NCBI GenBank assembly: GCA_013396995.1
Contig: VWZP01002215.1
Span: forward strand, 124,280 to 188,279
Reading direction: 5' to 3'
DNA length: 64,000 nucleotides
From: Dicaeum eximium
Taxonomy: Eukaryota; Chordata; Aves; Passeriformes; Dicaeidae
The notes under the pieces are model-generated. The model did no database searches. It saw only the letters and a program-made list of their open reading frames with translations, and was not told the origin of the DNA. How positions within the stretch are numbered: the first letter of the stretch is position 1; the number at the start of each line of letters is the position of its first letter. Both the position numbers and the translations under genes were made by a program. Positions 27,023 to 41,057 of the stretch are shown here, piece after piece.

Positions 27023-28010
27023 AAAAGAGGGAAGTGTAAAGACGATGCTTGAAAGTGTTGCATTTGCTGTGTAAAGGAAAATGTTGAATCTGAATACTCT
27101 AAAATGTCCCAAGGAAAGAAACCTGGATGTGTGTTTGGCTGATGAGCTGTACCGACTGTTTCCATTCTTATTCTTGTTTGGTCTTGTTTGACCAGCAGTA
27201 GCTACACTGGAGCTTCTTGGTATTTGATAGTCAAGAATGTTCATTGTGCATCTGTAGGAAGACAGATGAACTTGCTAACACATGCACATTTCACTGCTTA
27301 ACTCTACTCTCCTCATGCAATTGATTTTTTTTTTTAGATTAAGCTCTAAGGCAAGCTGAGTATTACTGTAGTATGAATAAATGTAGAGATATTTTTTTAA
27401 TCTTAGCACATTTGAAAAGTTTTTTGTTTCACTAACTGAGGCTCAAAGTATATTTATAGAGAGAATTGTGCCATGTGGCTACAATCTGTAACAAATTCAA
27501 GTGCTTTTATGACAAAGCCCTAATTTTGAAGGAATTTCAGTCTTTTTGGTTATGCATAAATTTGAATTTCTGGATCGAGCATAAAGAATTAAGTATTTTC
27601 TTTTACTTTTTAAAAGAAATAAATCCTGACTCTTCCTTTTCTTCCTGTTCTGGAGCTTAAGTATCTTGGCAGCAGTGTTTGAAAAAGTTCTAGTTAAACC
27701 AGTTTTGGAAAATAGTTTGGCAGGCCACAGTGGAGTAAAGCCAAAGTATGTTAGAGGTAACCTTTAAAACATAATTGTAAGCTAAAATTATAGTTATAGT
27801 GGGAGAGAGGGATGGCAACTCAAAAAAAAGTATTTGGCTCTTCTCTCACCTCCTTTTTTCTTCTTTCTCCAATTAGTCAAGCTGTGCTAGACTGCCAGAA
27901 CCAGTACTTAAACTTCTCATGGATCCTACATTTCTTCTGCCTGAGCCTCAATCAGTGTAGACAGGAAATGACCTAGTTAAGTAGTTCTTTGAAAAGAAGC
28001 TTATTTTTCT

Positions 28011-28086
28011 TATCATATGATATCATCATATCATATCACATCATATCATCATATCACATCACATCACATCATATCATATCATCATT
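28011..28086. repeat. Pentamer-based ATCAT/ATCAC array
   Basis: About 76 bases built of TCATA and TCACA pentamers with TCA triplet slips. Not a CRISPR array: there are no spacers and the units are five bases long. Confidence 0.9.
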
Positions 28087-31000
28087 AGGTAAAATTTCAT
28101 GTGCCTTAATAATTAAGTTGTGTGGAGTTCAGTTGTGTGGAGCAGATAACTGATCTTTTTCTTTGCTACATCATTTCTTGCAAAATAGTTGAAGCAAAGG
28201 TTGTTTCCATTTCCCTTGATGCCTTCCAGTGTTTCACAAACACAGCTACTTTCAAATGCTTTAGTTTATCTGCTGTTGACTTTAGAAGTTCAGTTTGTGA
28301 CAGGATGACCACAGGATATTACTTGTAAAGTTTGTATAAAATGGATTGTGAATCTTTTTTCTCCCAGTAAAAATGTCTAGACTCTTCAGAACCTTTATAA
28401 AGCAGTTATCCAGACAAATTAGTTCCGCAAATTTGAGTCACATCAACCTCAAGAATTATCCAAATAAATGGGGTCACCAAGTCATTTTACTTATAATACA
28501 AAACTCTGCTTAATATCTGTAAAACTGACAGAAAATTGCTTATCAGGTACAGCCCAACCTTTTTTCTTCTTCTTCTTCTTCTTTCTCAGTTTTTTTTTTC
28601 TTTTTTTCAGATTTTCTGTTAATGTAAGTGTTAAAAATATTTCCCATCAGAGTGGGCATTCTGTTGCATCATTTTGGCTGTCTCTGGGCATTACTAAATT
28701 GTATTAAGCATAGATGTCATAAGGAATAATTTGTGACTAACATCTGATGGCCAGCCTAAAAGTAGAAGTCCACGTTATACCAGTTATATTCTTAGGGATA
28801 TGTTCAATTCATTTTGGGGAAGTAGTGATGTCATAATCTTTATGGTCAGTATCTTCTTTTTGATCTTTTATACTGTTCCAAAATTCATGCCAATGCCAAA
28901 AATTAGCTCCTCCTTATCCATGACTTCTCACCTGGTTTTGATTGCACTTTTCAAATAGCCTTTGATCCAGCATGTGCTTGTTACTTGTGCTTTCTTTGTG
29001 TGCCATATACTCAGTTTGATAAATTTTGAACAAAGAAATAGTCTGAACACAACTTAGTCACTTAGAATCCATCTCCTCACTTTTACACAAACTCTAATGA
29101 ATGTGCTTTGTTTTACTTCCAAGCAGCTAAAACTGTGAATGGTATTTTGTTTGGTCTTTTGTCTTTTGTGGAAGGAAGGAGAGAAGAAAAGAAGCAATGG
29201 GAATAAATTGAGTTAAGCTAAGTTTAAGAAGATCCAGACTCATAGTTTTAACAATTTCCCCAGCTGAATGGTATTTTCATGCTCTGTTTCTTTGTTGTCT
29301 TTGAAGAGAACCTGTTAGCAGAACATAACTTTAATCACATGAAATAGCTTTCTGAGGGGTTTGTGTTTTTCAGAGTTTGCATTATAGAATTAGGAACAAG
29401 TAGAATGAAAGGAAACAAGAAATTACTTTAATTCTTGAAGAAGTCATGGCATGTCACCACATCGTTTATCCCACTGTATATTTTATGGTGACAGGCATGA
29501 AATGGTAAAATATCTGCTTTCTCAGATGCATTTTCTGCTCTTTTGGATGATTTATGTCTAGGTCATGACAAGATTTCTAATGTCACACACTCATACAACT
29601 ATCAGCAGAGACCAAAGTTATAAATAAAATTTTTAAAAGAGTATTTTTTTTCTGAAGGAGTAGCTGTCTTTGATGTGTTTGATCTCTGGGATCAGTAGCT
29701 CTACTGCCTTTTTCTTGTTTTCTTGTGTTTTGGCCTAATAGCTGTCACCAGTTTCATATGAATCATTGCAGTCCAGTGCAGAGTCCACCGACATCTTTCA
29801 AGAGTAAACTTATTTTTTCTGCTCTGGACAATTTATCCATTTGCTGTTGGCCTGCCCCGAACACCCTTTCAGAAGTATGCCTGGCCATCACACAGTTGTC
29901 TGCTGTTTGTGGTGGGTTTGTAATTGCCATCAGAAAAAAAATAACCAGTCTTTTAAGGACTCTTTTGAAGATAATTGATCAGTTCTAATGATTTGGAGTT
30001 TGTTTTGTTTTGTTTTGCTTTTTTTAATTTCTCTTTGTGACTGTTGGGAATTGCAGAGTAAGCGAAATGTGTCCATCTGTACCCCTGTGAAGTCTTAGCT
30101 TTCCTGCTCAGGGCATTACCTAGCTAATTGTTGACATGTAAAATGAGTTCCGTTGAAAATTTCAGAAGAAATACCTGTTTATGGTGCATGGCTAAAAGAA
30201 CAGCATTTTTCTTTTCCAGACTTGTACTCTCAGTTTTCAAAAATTTCCCTCAACATTACATCAGCAAGAGGCTGTAGAGTGTCATCATCCAGTTAATCTT
30301 TAGGGACAATCAGGTGAGGTCGGATGACTGCTGGTGCTACTGGAGAGTTACACACCAGGAGGTAGAACATCTACCATCATTTACAGGCAAAGCAATTCCA
30401 GATGTTTTGTACACAACAGGCAGGCTGCTGTGGCAATTTCATTGAGTATCTGCAGTGCTGAAGCAGAGCAACAGATTTCATTGATTTTTGTCTTATTTTT
30501 TAAAGTTTTGTGCATGCAGAGTTTGGAAATAGAGAGGAAATTAACTTCAGGGAATAAATCCCTGCCTAAATCAGAAGAAGATGACAATTGATTCCAGGTG
30601 AGTCACCTGGATTATCTTCAAGGTTGATTTTTACCTTTTGTTCTAGCCAGAAATTCTGCTGTGTCTATAATGATAGATTTCTAAAACTATATTTGTCTAG
30701 CACCAAAAAACATGTCAAATTTGTGCACCACTGGAACTTTGCTAGGGAGTACATAGCTGCTCTTAATCCAGAAAATTGCAAGAAGCTTTTTGTCCTTCAT
30801 ATCCTTTTATCTAGACCCAGACTTCATGCCTTGGATTTCCAAACTTCCATCCTATTTTGTTACTTGAACTAGAGCTTGTTATTTGTCTTTTAAAAGTATA
30901 CCAGATTGGTAGCATTCAACAAGGACATCTTTTTCAAAATGGTTTATTATCTCAGACCAAATAACCTGAAAGAATCATGTTGTTATTAATGCACGGACTA

Positions 31001-32294
31001 GTAATTGCTGCATTTTTCTTATTTTTTCCCCCCCTCTTTACCAAAAAATTGATAGATAATGTTTTAGGTAATTCAATAACAGATGTTGAACTCTGGATGG
31101 TTTGTTTGAGAAGGCTACATAAAGTTTGTGAAACTGGAGGTATTTTGGTCTTTTGACTTATTATTTTTAGATTTCAGTGGAAAAATGCTGAAGAACAGCA
31201 GTGATTTTCCTTCTATTATCATCAAAGTATTTCTAAATTGCTTTTCTTCTAAACATTAGAATTATATTAGGCGTTCTTTTTGAGCCAAAACAAACAATAC
31301 TTATTATATAACTAGAAGCAATTTAGAATATTTTCAAGAATATTTTCATAGTGGAACAATTATGGTATCAGTATTTTTCTGCCTGATGAATCATGATTGA
31401 GGTAGGCAGAAAATAATGAAAATTTGAACCTAGTATGTATGTGAAATGTGGAAAAAGGTCAAAAATAAAGGGAAATAAAAGAAAGTAGCTGGAAGTTATG
31501 AGAGTCTGATCACAAGGAACGTTTGGTTCTTCTTAAGCCTCGTCAGCTGCTGGAAATTGAGATGCATAAGATATGCATGTGCATTGCTGGCTAAGTTTCT
31601 AGGGACAGAAATAAAGAGCAATAGTTTGACAAATGCATGCCAAAGTGGCATTTTCTGAAGGCCAATAAAGCAATGCATAGGTGAGAATTATCTTAGCCAA
31701 GGTATTCTTGCTGATGTGTTGATTATCATTTAAACTAGCTAAGATTTTTTTTTAGATGAGGCATGAAGGATTTGACATGGATTATAATAATTTTATGTAA
31801 CAAAATTAATTTCTGAGTATCTGTTGCTGGTGTAGAACAATTAAAGCTTCATGTTTTTATAGTGTTTCCATGAGGAATATGTACTTACTCTTCATGCCAA
31901 ATTTTTTTTGCACTATGAAAACGTATCATTTACAGGTGGTACTAACCAATGTTCAGGTTCAATAAAAATCAGTAGGTTGGTGAAATATTCCATCTAGTAC
32001 TAGTAAGGGAAGTGGTGGAAAGTTAGTACTGCAAGTATATTACTGCAGGCGACTTTCATGAGTTTCATGGTTTTTGTAAACTGTTTGAGATGGCATCTTT
32101 TCCATGTGCCTTAAAAACTCACATAGAAACAAGTAAGATGTGTAGTAGGAATTCCCTTCCTTCCCCTGCTCCATGATATTTTTGTAAGTGAGGCTATTTC
32201 TGGGATCATCTGTGATTTCTTTTAGTATTAAATTCTATATGTTCAGCTTTTTTTCCTTCTCCGCTCACTCTTGCTCCTTTCTTTGCCCCCACAG

Positions 32295-32553
32295 AAAACA
32301 CGGGGCAAGGCCACTTTTTATATATATAAAACTGACTTGAAACAGTTTTCAGTGACTCAGCACAGAATATTAATTGCACTGCTCTTTAAAACAAAAAGAC
32401 CCACTGGAACCTATTAGTGTATGGTGCACTGGTCAAATGGGCTGAGAGGGATGGCACTGGACAACCTCAGTGGAGCAGGAACCCCTGGAACTGGTGCTCC
32501 CTAAGCCATCAAACCATCCAGCTGAGGCTGGGAAGGGAGGAGAGATAAATGAG
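32295..32553 (+). other. Possible alternative noncoding exon or internal promoter in intron 1
   Basis: A 45-base, almost pure T/C tract ending CAG at 32294 makes a strong 3' splice site, and AG/GTGAAT at 32553/32554 makes a fair donor, giving a 259-base candidate exon. Inside it are TATATATAAA at 32321-32330 and, 23 bases after that box, TGACTCAGCA at 32353-32362. Mammalian SLC7A2 is reported to use several dispersed promoters. No transcript evidence is available, so both readings are speculative. Confidence 0.22.
32353..32362 (+). promoter_or_regulatory. AP-1/NF-E2/Maf-type site TGACTCAGCA
   Basis: Matches TGACTCA (AP-1) extended by GCA as in NF-E2/NRF2-Maf elements. The first of three TGA(C/G)TCAGCA decamers in intron 1. 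Predicted from sequence only. Confidence 0.35.
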
Positions 32554-33327
32554 GTGAATCATTAGTTCTTTGCTTAATTTCCATTCTTGCACCATGAAAT
32601 CAGGCTACTTTTTCGGCCTTTCAAGTCCCCTGTGGAAGCATACAGGCAAAGCCATTTTAAAAATACAGATTTTATAGACATTTTAGAAGCCACCTCAGGA
32701 GTTTATGCAAGTGAAAGGATTCTCACTATTTCTACTTTAAAACCAGCATCTTAGTCCCTTTAAGAGATTCACCAGCTTCTGTGCAAATCAGTAAAGTTTT
32801 CATCAGGAAAACGTTTGTGGCTTAATTTTGGTCCTGCAGTCATTGTGTATCTTTCCTAATATCATTGAAAAAAATTATTCCAGGACTGTATTTGTAAATA
32901 CATCTCTACGAATTTTTCCGAGTTTTATTTTTTGATTCTGTCGGGTTTTCAACAGAACAGAATACAGGGAATTGATCTGATGTTACTTTCTGAGAGGCTT
33001 TTGCTTATGTCTTACACAAGAGACGGTTACTGAAAACTTGGTAACCATGGGGTGAAAGGTAAAGCTCTGTTACTTATTAAAAAGAGTAAGTGCAAAAAGC
33101 AACCTTCGTATCATTTTCTGGAAAGGAAAATGATTATTAAATAGGAACAGAGTTAATAGACATTTTCTGGATGAAATTGTTTCTATAGGAAAAAATGTTC
33201 ATTAAAGATAGTAACTGGAAAGATTTCCCTTTTTGATACAGGGAAAAGATAATTTTTAGCCTTTCCAGTTGAAAATGTTTTAAAGAAAAATAAAGTAAAA
33301 GCAAAACAAAACAAGAAAGAACCACAC

Positions 33328-33364
33328 CAAACAAACAAACAAACAAACAAACAAACAAACAAAA
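33328..33364. repeat. (CAAA)n microsatellite within an A/C-rich tract
   Basis: Nine CAAA units, flanked on both sides by A/C-rich low-complexity sequence spanning about 33,294-33,412. Confidence 0.95.
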
Positions 33365-34415
33365 AGCCATAAAAACCATAAAAATCCCAACAAAAAAACC
33401 CCAAACCCCTCACAAATATTCCAGCAATAAAAAATCCAAGTAAACTGAGGAAAGAGATTGATTGGCTGGGGTGAAAACCAGTAAGGTGAAGGAAGTCCTA
33501 TATTATAGAAGGATTGGGAAATAATCTTTCAGTTGGTTAATTCAGGTAGTGAAGAAATTGATAACTAAAACAGGGTAACCTTGAAAAGCTATAAATGAAG
33601 TACATTCAAAACAACTAAAAACCTTTCTCTCTGAACATGATAATAAAACTTTTAATAATTAATAAGCCAGAGCCTCATTATTTGGGTAAAAAAGCTTGGT
33701 GTTTTGTCTTTTTTGACATTAAGTGCTACTTTAAAATGTCAGTTGAATTTACATAGGCTGGGATGATTTCTAGGAAATGTGCCTAATTACCTACCTAAGT
33801 GGCCTTTAGTTGTGCAATCACACATTTGGTTCAGACATAGACTGTTGCCAGAAATTGAATACTTTTTTTTTTTTAAAACGTTTGCTTCAGTCCAATATGT
33901 TGTAAGTTCAAACAGGCTTATGAAAAAGCAGAATAAGATGTTACCCAATAGCTTACACTGCAAAAAATCCACCATGCCTTAATAGTTTGTTTTCTGGTAG
34001 CTCTTTCTCCTAGCTTTTATTAGAAGCTCATTTGTAACTTCCTGCCTCTAAGGGAGAAGTGCACTCATGCTTCAGTGGCTGGTGGTGCCTTCTCCTGCTC
34101 CTTCCCAAGCTGCAATGTGGAGCTGCCACATCTTTCCCAGGTGTCCAGGGGGATGCAAAACAGAATAATTTCAGTTTTGGCAAGACATAGCATCATGGTT
34201 TATTTTCAATTATAGATCAAGTCTTAGTTTTAACTTTGATTTTCTTGGTTTTTCTTTGTATATATTACAAACTTTTTCTATCCAAATTTCCTATCTATAT
34301 TTATCCTGTATTCAAGGCCAAAAAAGCATGTGTGGATTTTTTTTGTAGATAGTATGGCTTTAAATAGTTACTTTCCTTCTCGCAAAATCTGATTTTAGAC
34401 TTAGGGACAGCACTG

Positions 34416-34425
34416 TGAGTCAGCA
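34416..34425 (+). promoter_or_regulatory. AP-1/Maf-type site TGAGTCAGCA
   Basis: Second of the three intron 1 decamers, with G at the central position. Surrounded by a non-repetitive stretch with no other clear signal. Confidence 0.3.
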
Positions 34426-36527
34426 CTGCAAAAATTTCCTTTAGACCCCTGGGAATATTTGGAATTCAGCAAACCGCAGCTAGTAGCTGTTTGGGACATG
34501 CTTAATATTAGGTTAAATTACTCATTCCTGGGTAAAAATAACTAATTACCATTTGTGCTAACAAAGCCCTTCTCCTTTCTACATATGAAATGATGCAGGA
34601 TTTCAGGTTTATTCTTCCTGCCTGGATTAGTCTAGTAGTATGTGTTTATTTTGTATAAATTGTATTACATTTCTTTTACAGAAGTTCAGGATTTGAGGTA
34701 TTTTCCTAAGTACAAACTGAAAAAAGAATTATTAAAGAAAAGTTGAGGGACTTGGTAAGTGATAATTTTATTTTAATCTGTACAATATTTTGTAGGAACT
34801 AGTTTCAGTAATCTGCTTAAACCATGAGAAGCAATCTAAAATAAATATATTTTTATTTTAATAAATAGGAAGTCCATTAAAAATAGCTGAATTGTAATTT
34901 ATTCCCTTCAGAAATGATCCTGTTATAACATAATAGAGACAGCCTACACCACTGTTGAGCTTTATAAAGATTCTTTCTCTCTTGAATGTTTATGACCATC
35001 TTGTGTAGATTAGCTCACAGATTGGACTGGATTTTTATTCTCAGAACCACAAATCAGAACCACTAAAATGTAATTATCTTGAAAAGATTCTTGCTGTCTA
35101 CTTGATGAATCCTCTTGTGAATACCAGTATGTCTTCTCACAACCCATCAGAGCTGCACAAAGTGTACAAAACATGTTTTTTTTTCTTTTCATTGTGCATG
35201 ACAAAAGTTGAGTTTGTTACAGTTGGTTGCAAAGTGGAGAGATTGCCATGGTTCACTAAGGCCTGGGCCTGCAAGCACTTTTGTTCATGTTTAACTTTGG
35301 TGACTTATATGGGCAAGCACATGGATATGTGTGTGCACAGTTAACATTTCTAGTTATGTAAAACTCCACAGATTTTTGGCCCATAGCTGTGAGGCTGTGC
35401 CTGTGAGACAGGTCAGAATCAACAACAGTGCAGCTTTTAATCACTTTGTCACTTGGCCATCTGAGAATTCTGTTTCAGTTTGTGGAAGAGTTTCAAAATT
35501 ATTGGTTTCAGGGTTTTTTTGTAAAATTAAAATCCCCTGAACATGAATTTCTGCGTAACTATAAAAATATGTTCATACTCTAAGGGAAAATCTTAAAAGG
35601 AGCCTTCCATAGGAAAATAAAATAAAATAATTTTGTCCTTCAGTTCATTCCCTCTAATGAGGCCAACTGCTTCCCGGCAAGAAGAGAATTCCTGATCAAC
35701 TTTTTAATGCAAAGAATGTGCTACAAAGTCCTTTGGGTATGTAGATCAGAGAACTCTTGGAAGAGGCTCTTTAGATTAATCCAAGTGATATAGTTGCTAA
35801 GGAGCAGAAAAGTCTCCAAAGTGAGAACCTAATGTTGTTGGTCCAAACACAGTTGGATTTGTAACTGGAAAGAAACTGGGAGCCACAAAGTGGATCTACC
35901 ACAGCTCTTACCTGGAGAGAACCAGCAATATCCTCCGAGAGAGAAGCTGGGTGTGCTGCTCAGGTAGCTGCCACCAGACAGCACTCTGCCTGCTCAGTCT
36001 TGTCCAAAGAGCACCACACCTGGCATCCTTCACTGGTCCCCACTAGACCTGGCCCTTCATGATCATCTCTCTCATGCTGCTTTGTCACACACCCGCAGCC
36101 ACACAAACACACCTCTCAGCTGAATCTACAAAAATTATCTTTGCTGGGTGGCAATGGGGTCTTTTTGTGGTTTCAAGCATGTGTTACTGAAAACACACCC
36201 AAAACTATGTCTCAGTGTCTGTCTGTAGGACCTTTGATCCAAACACTGCGCAATGGGGATACACTGATCTACCCCACAGTGCACTAGGTCAAGGTGGGAC
36301 AGATGTAAGCCACTGTATTTCACCAGCCAGCGTGCTCCCTGCTTCTTGACTGGGAGCCAGGAGGGGTCTAGGTTTGAATGCCTTTAGCAGTGTAGCTTCT
36401 GTGTGCTACTGTTCTCAGGCTTAAATTTCAGAAAGTCAGACAAACCAAAGCAGCCCAGCCCTGCCATTCTAATGATCCATAAGTGTGCTGGTGCTACCAG
36501 GGATGAATTGTTATCGTAGATAGGAGA

Positions 36528-36725
36528 TAAGCAACAAGACAAGAGGCAATGGGCAGAAAACGATGCACAGGAAGTTCTAGCTAAATATGAGGAAGAAGTT
36601 CTTTACTGTGCACATGACCAGAGCACTGTCACAGATTGCTCAGAGAGGTTTGGAGTCTTCTTCACTGGACATATTCAAGAACCATCTGAGTAATTCTTGA
36701 GTCGCTCATGGACGTGTCAGACAGT
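36528..36725 (+). mobile_element. CR1 LINE fragment, forward orientation
   Basis: Contains ACAAGAGGCAATGGGCAG, CTAAATATGAGGAAGAAGTT, AGAGCACTGTCACAGATTGC, AGAGAGGTTTGGAGTCTTC and ATTCAAGAACCATCTGAG, the typical order of the forward CR1 3' region. Ends before the terminal repeats. Confidence 0.8.
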
Positions 36726-39700
36726 GCTAGTTTGGTAAAAATTGCCTAGATATTGTCACAGGTCAGAGTGATGTTCCTTAAAAGTGATTGTCATGCATTT
36801 CTGCACAAGAAACCTAACCTGTAGCATAAATTCTTGTTTCTATCTTCTAACTGTGTATTAACTGTGAAAGAGAGAAAGTTCGTCTTTAACAAGGATGAGG
36901 TCCACACGAGGAGAAGCATTAGCATTGTCATCAAAAAGACCTTTTCTCTTAATATGTTTTTGCCTGTAAGAAGATAATTGCCTTGGGTAATGTAAGCTGG
37001 ACTCCTGGTCTTGAAACACAGCCCATCCTTGTGAAGCACACTTTTTTTGTATGCATTTCTCCTTGGATCTAGGAGAGCTGAGGAAAGATTGTATTTTTCC
37101 CTTGCGTGTGGCTGCACGAAGTAGGGCTATTCATGAAGCAAAAAGGACGAACCTTCTCTGCTTCTGGAGCAGTGGCAGACACTAAGGGAAAAGTAAAAGC
37201 TGAGAGAAAGTTGTAGCAGGCTGCCACACAATGTGTTTTCTACATATTTTCCGAGGAAAGACCTTTTAATGATGAAAAGCATAGCACTTTTCTCTGCAAG
37301 GTTTATCTTATGTTAGCTGAACAAAAATAAAGTGATTGAAACATGAGGGGTTAGAAGGAAACAATATGCTGTTAATAATACTGGCTGGAAATACATGTTC
37401 GGAGTGGGGTTGTCTGCCATTGGAAGTAATCAAAATAGAGCTGTAAATTATACACTGGGGTTTGGTTTATTCTGTAAGCTAATTTTTAAGAAACTGAGGT
37501 TTATTTATTAGTTTTGTCACAGGAATGTTTGGCTTGCTCTAAGTCCAGTCTTCAGCATTTTTCAGTTCAAGCCATATAAAGGAGAAGATCATCTATAATA
37601 GTACATCTACCCCAGTTCAACAGAAATGGCTCTAACCCTTCTCTTTAAATATACTGCCTTCTGTGCTGCTTCTAGCCGCAGCAACACTTTCAAAATTACT
37701 TATATTCTAAAATTTACTCAGGTCTCAAAACATAGCAACACATCCTTCAATATGCTTCAAAACCAATTACCAAAACCAAATAATATCAGAGTCCCTGTCT
37801 CCCTCCCTGCCTGCTTGGCTGGACAAATAGCTGGCCAGCTCTCAGCCCTCCAATCACCTGGGCTGCCAAGCGTCCACCCCCCAGCACCGAGGGTGCGCAC
37901 ACCATCTGCAGCAGGCTTTTACAGCAAGTCTTTTAATGAAATCACTTTAACCACTTCATTACTCTTCCTTTTATGACAGCAGGAGTTCGGGATTGAGTAA
38001 GAGGAGAAGAAATTTGCCCAGCAGAAGTTGCTTTGAATCAGGTTAGTAATGAAGTTTACTGCTGAAAGAAGTAACCTGAAAGCAGCCTAGGTTACCTTGG
38101 GAAACCTTGCCTTTAATGTATGCGCTGTCTGAGTAGCAAGAGCTGTGGTATGAAGTTTGTTTACATTACAGCATTATTCTGTCTTTGGTAAAGTAAAGAT
38201 TCTGTGTTAATATAGAGAAGATGCAGTTGTATTTTCCTTCCGAGTCTGACTAGAAAGTGTTTCTGCTTTTTGAGCGATAAAACTTTCTTTGCTTTTTCCT
38301 TTTATGCATCTTATACTTGTGTTACAGGTGCTGCTTTCAAATTTTGTGGTTTATTATTGAAATATGCTACTTTAAATATTTTAACTAATTAGGAGTTTTG
38401 TGAGAGTCTTGGGCACCCCATGAATTTTCAGGACACTTGCAGGAAAATAATGTATTGGCTGTGCATGTGTGTACATACATGCAAATCGCAGGCTATTCCT
38501 AGTTTTGCTTTATCTCTGTATTCTTTAACTTGCATTATTTCACAAGATCTTACTGTCATATATTATTGCACGAGATCTAATAAATGTAATACTGCAATTT
38601 TGAATAATGCTACATGTACTTAATAGGAAAAAAAATTCATGAACTTTTACAGGTTTTTCAGGAAAAATGAGGCTAAAAAATATGCTAAATTAATTTGTAT
38701 TAACCAGTGTATAGTTATATTTTCCCATTTTCAATATGTTACAAATTTATTAGAATATTTTATCCTTAATTGGTATGCTGTTTAAAATGTGTAACTGCTG
38801 CATCTAAAATTAATAGTATATTACATAATACTAGCTCAACAGAACAGTTTTGAGTAAAATATCTTTATTTTACTTTGCCTTCAAAAATCACTAAACATAA
38901 ATCTCAAAAGTACTAAAACTTTCAGAGGTTTCATATTGCTTTATAATATTTGCTTTCCATATGAGATTTTAATTTTTTTTTATTAGAATTCTTAATGGAA
39001 AATTTTGTGAGAAAAGTTGAATGGCAACGGCAGCAAAACTTTGGATTTTCCCATGTGTAGCTTGGGTTTAATGCGTACTAACTTAAACCATGTATGAGAC
39101 AATCAAATTAAAATTTTATTTTAATGGAAATAAAATTATTGGCACATGATGTAAGTTACTTTTTTTGTTCCAATATCCACATTTAAAAAAAATTTTGTGT
39201 GGGACATGAGGCTAGGTTAGATTATTTTTATATGAAACATATTTTATAGAAATGGTAGATTTTATATGACTGTGAAGAAGTCAAAGCAGGTTTAAATATT
39301 AATACAATCTTTGCAGATAGAGACTTTGTCCCTTGCATTGTGCTTTTAGTTACAAATTTTTTGACACCAAATATTTTCTGACAGAAAAAGGCCAACAACA
39401 GATGACAATTAAATGTTCCTGACCATCCACCTGTACAAAGACCTGGTATGAATCATAAGGCTGAACTCATCTTCGTGGACTGGCATTCACATGTGTAGTG
39501 GACAAGTAGTAAATGATCTGGTTTACAGTTTGCCAGGAGAGGCCGAAATTAAGATGATTTTATCAACAGATACTGTAGAGAAAAAAATTAATCAAGACAA
39601 TAAATAACAAAAGGGATCAGAGAAATACCTGCTTATTCAGGTACAAATACTGTGAAAGTCCATCAGACACAAGAAAGTTTTGTTCTGGTTTTTTGTCCCC

Positions 39701-41047
39701 CTGTTAGATAAATCTGTCAAGTTCCTTTCCTGTCTAAATTATGTCCTACTCTCCTGCCTGTATCTTTGTTGAAGGTGGTTGAAGGGATAAAACTAAATGT
39801 AATGTGGATGGCTTAGCACTTCCCTCTGGGAATTTGTTCAAGGAAGGAGGAGGTTTCCATAAGGGCTGGTAATTGCTCCTCAAGTCTAAGGCAGTTGAAC
39901 TGAGACCTGCCTTTTTTGAAGGACTGCTGGAGGCATATTCCACATTTTTATAGCGTAACCTGTAGCTAAATTAAAACTTACTCCAAAGAGACTTCAGAAA
40001 TGTGGTGACCCAGCATACATGGAGCCAAAGAGCTGCCACCTCAGTTGTGTGCAGCAGAAGGAATGTGCCAGCGTCGGTAACGAATAGACTTCACAGTTGT
40101 TCGCTTGTGGCAAAGTGAAACTTGCCTTGCTTGCGACACAGCGCTCTCCCAAAAGCAGACTTCCAAGTGGAGCCTAGCACTGTTTGGAATGCATGAGACA
40201 CTCATCAGGTTGTCTCCACACCTTCATTAGAAATAACTGCATATGGTTGGTGAGTTCAAGGGCATTTTCCTTTGTGGTTTCTTATAACTCATTGCCTATG
40301 TTTAAACTCTGTTTAAGATGAGGATCCAATATTTTCTCTGTTTGAACTGCAACAACATTACAGCCCACCCTGACTGGTGGTCTTTGCAGGCTACATGCCT
40401 AACATTGCTGTTCAAAGGCAGGTAGGTATCCAGCTGTGCTCCAAGAAATGTAGGACAGGTACACCAGAGATGCCTCAAAAGCCCTCACTTCCTTCTTGAT
40501 TGATTACCCAGTGTAATTATCAAAACCCCCCTTTCCCAAGCTGTCCAATGTGCCTTCCCAGGAAGGCTCAGAGCAGAGCCAGTGCTCCTCAGCTGTGCAG
40601 CACGTTCAGCCGGGGCCCAGGCCAGTGCTGGCAGAGCACACAACAGTAGAGGCCAAGATGAAGCAGAGCCCAAAGTCGTGTGCTAGGATGAGGCAGGGTT
40701 AGGCTGCAGCAGGGAAAGGAGGAAGAATAAAGGAGCAGTTGGGAAAATACTGAAGCCTGCTAGTCAAAAAGTAGGAGAGATGATTTTTTAATGTGTTCAT
40801 GTACCCTACTTCATGTTCTCTGTCATAAAGATCAGCAGAAAACTGATATTTGTCCAAACTCGGAAATGAGATCTATGAGTCTGCAGGAATAAGACCCTTT
40901 ATAAGAGTGCATGGTGGTGGTCAGTATAAGCTTGTCTAGGACAATGCTGCCACCAAAAGGCACAGCCAGCTGTTACCTTCTTTGCTTCTGTAGGTTTGTA
41001 TTTTAGCATGAGATGTGCTGTGCCTCAGCATTCTGACAAACTGCTTG

Positions 41048-41057
41048 TGAGTCAGCA
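41048..41057 (+). promoter_or_regulatory. AP-1/Maf-type site TGAGTCAGCA
   Basis: Third intron 1 decamer, identical to that at 34416 and 1.4 kb upstream of the first coding exon. Confidence 0.3.

Noticed and set aside
28011..28086. Repeating ATCAT/ATCAC block considered as a CRISPR-like array
   Set aside because: Five-base units with no spacers in a vertebrate genome: a microsatellite.
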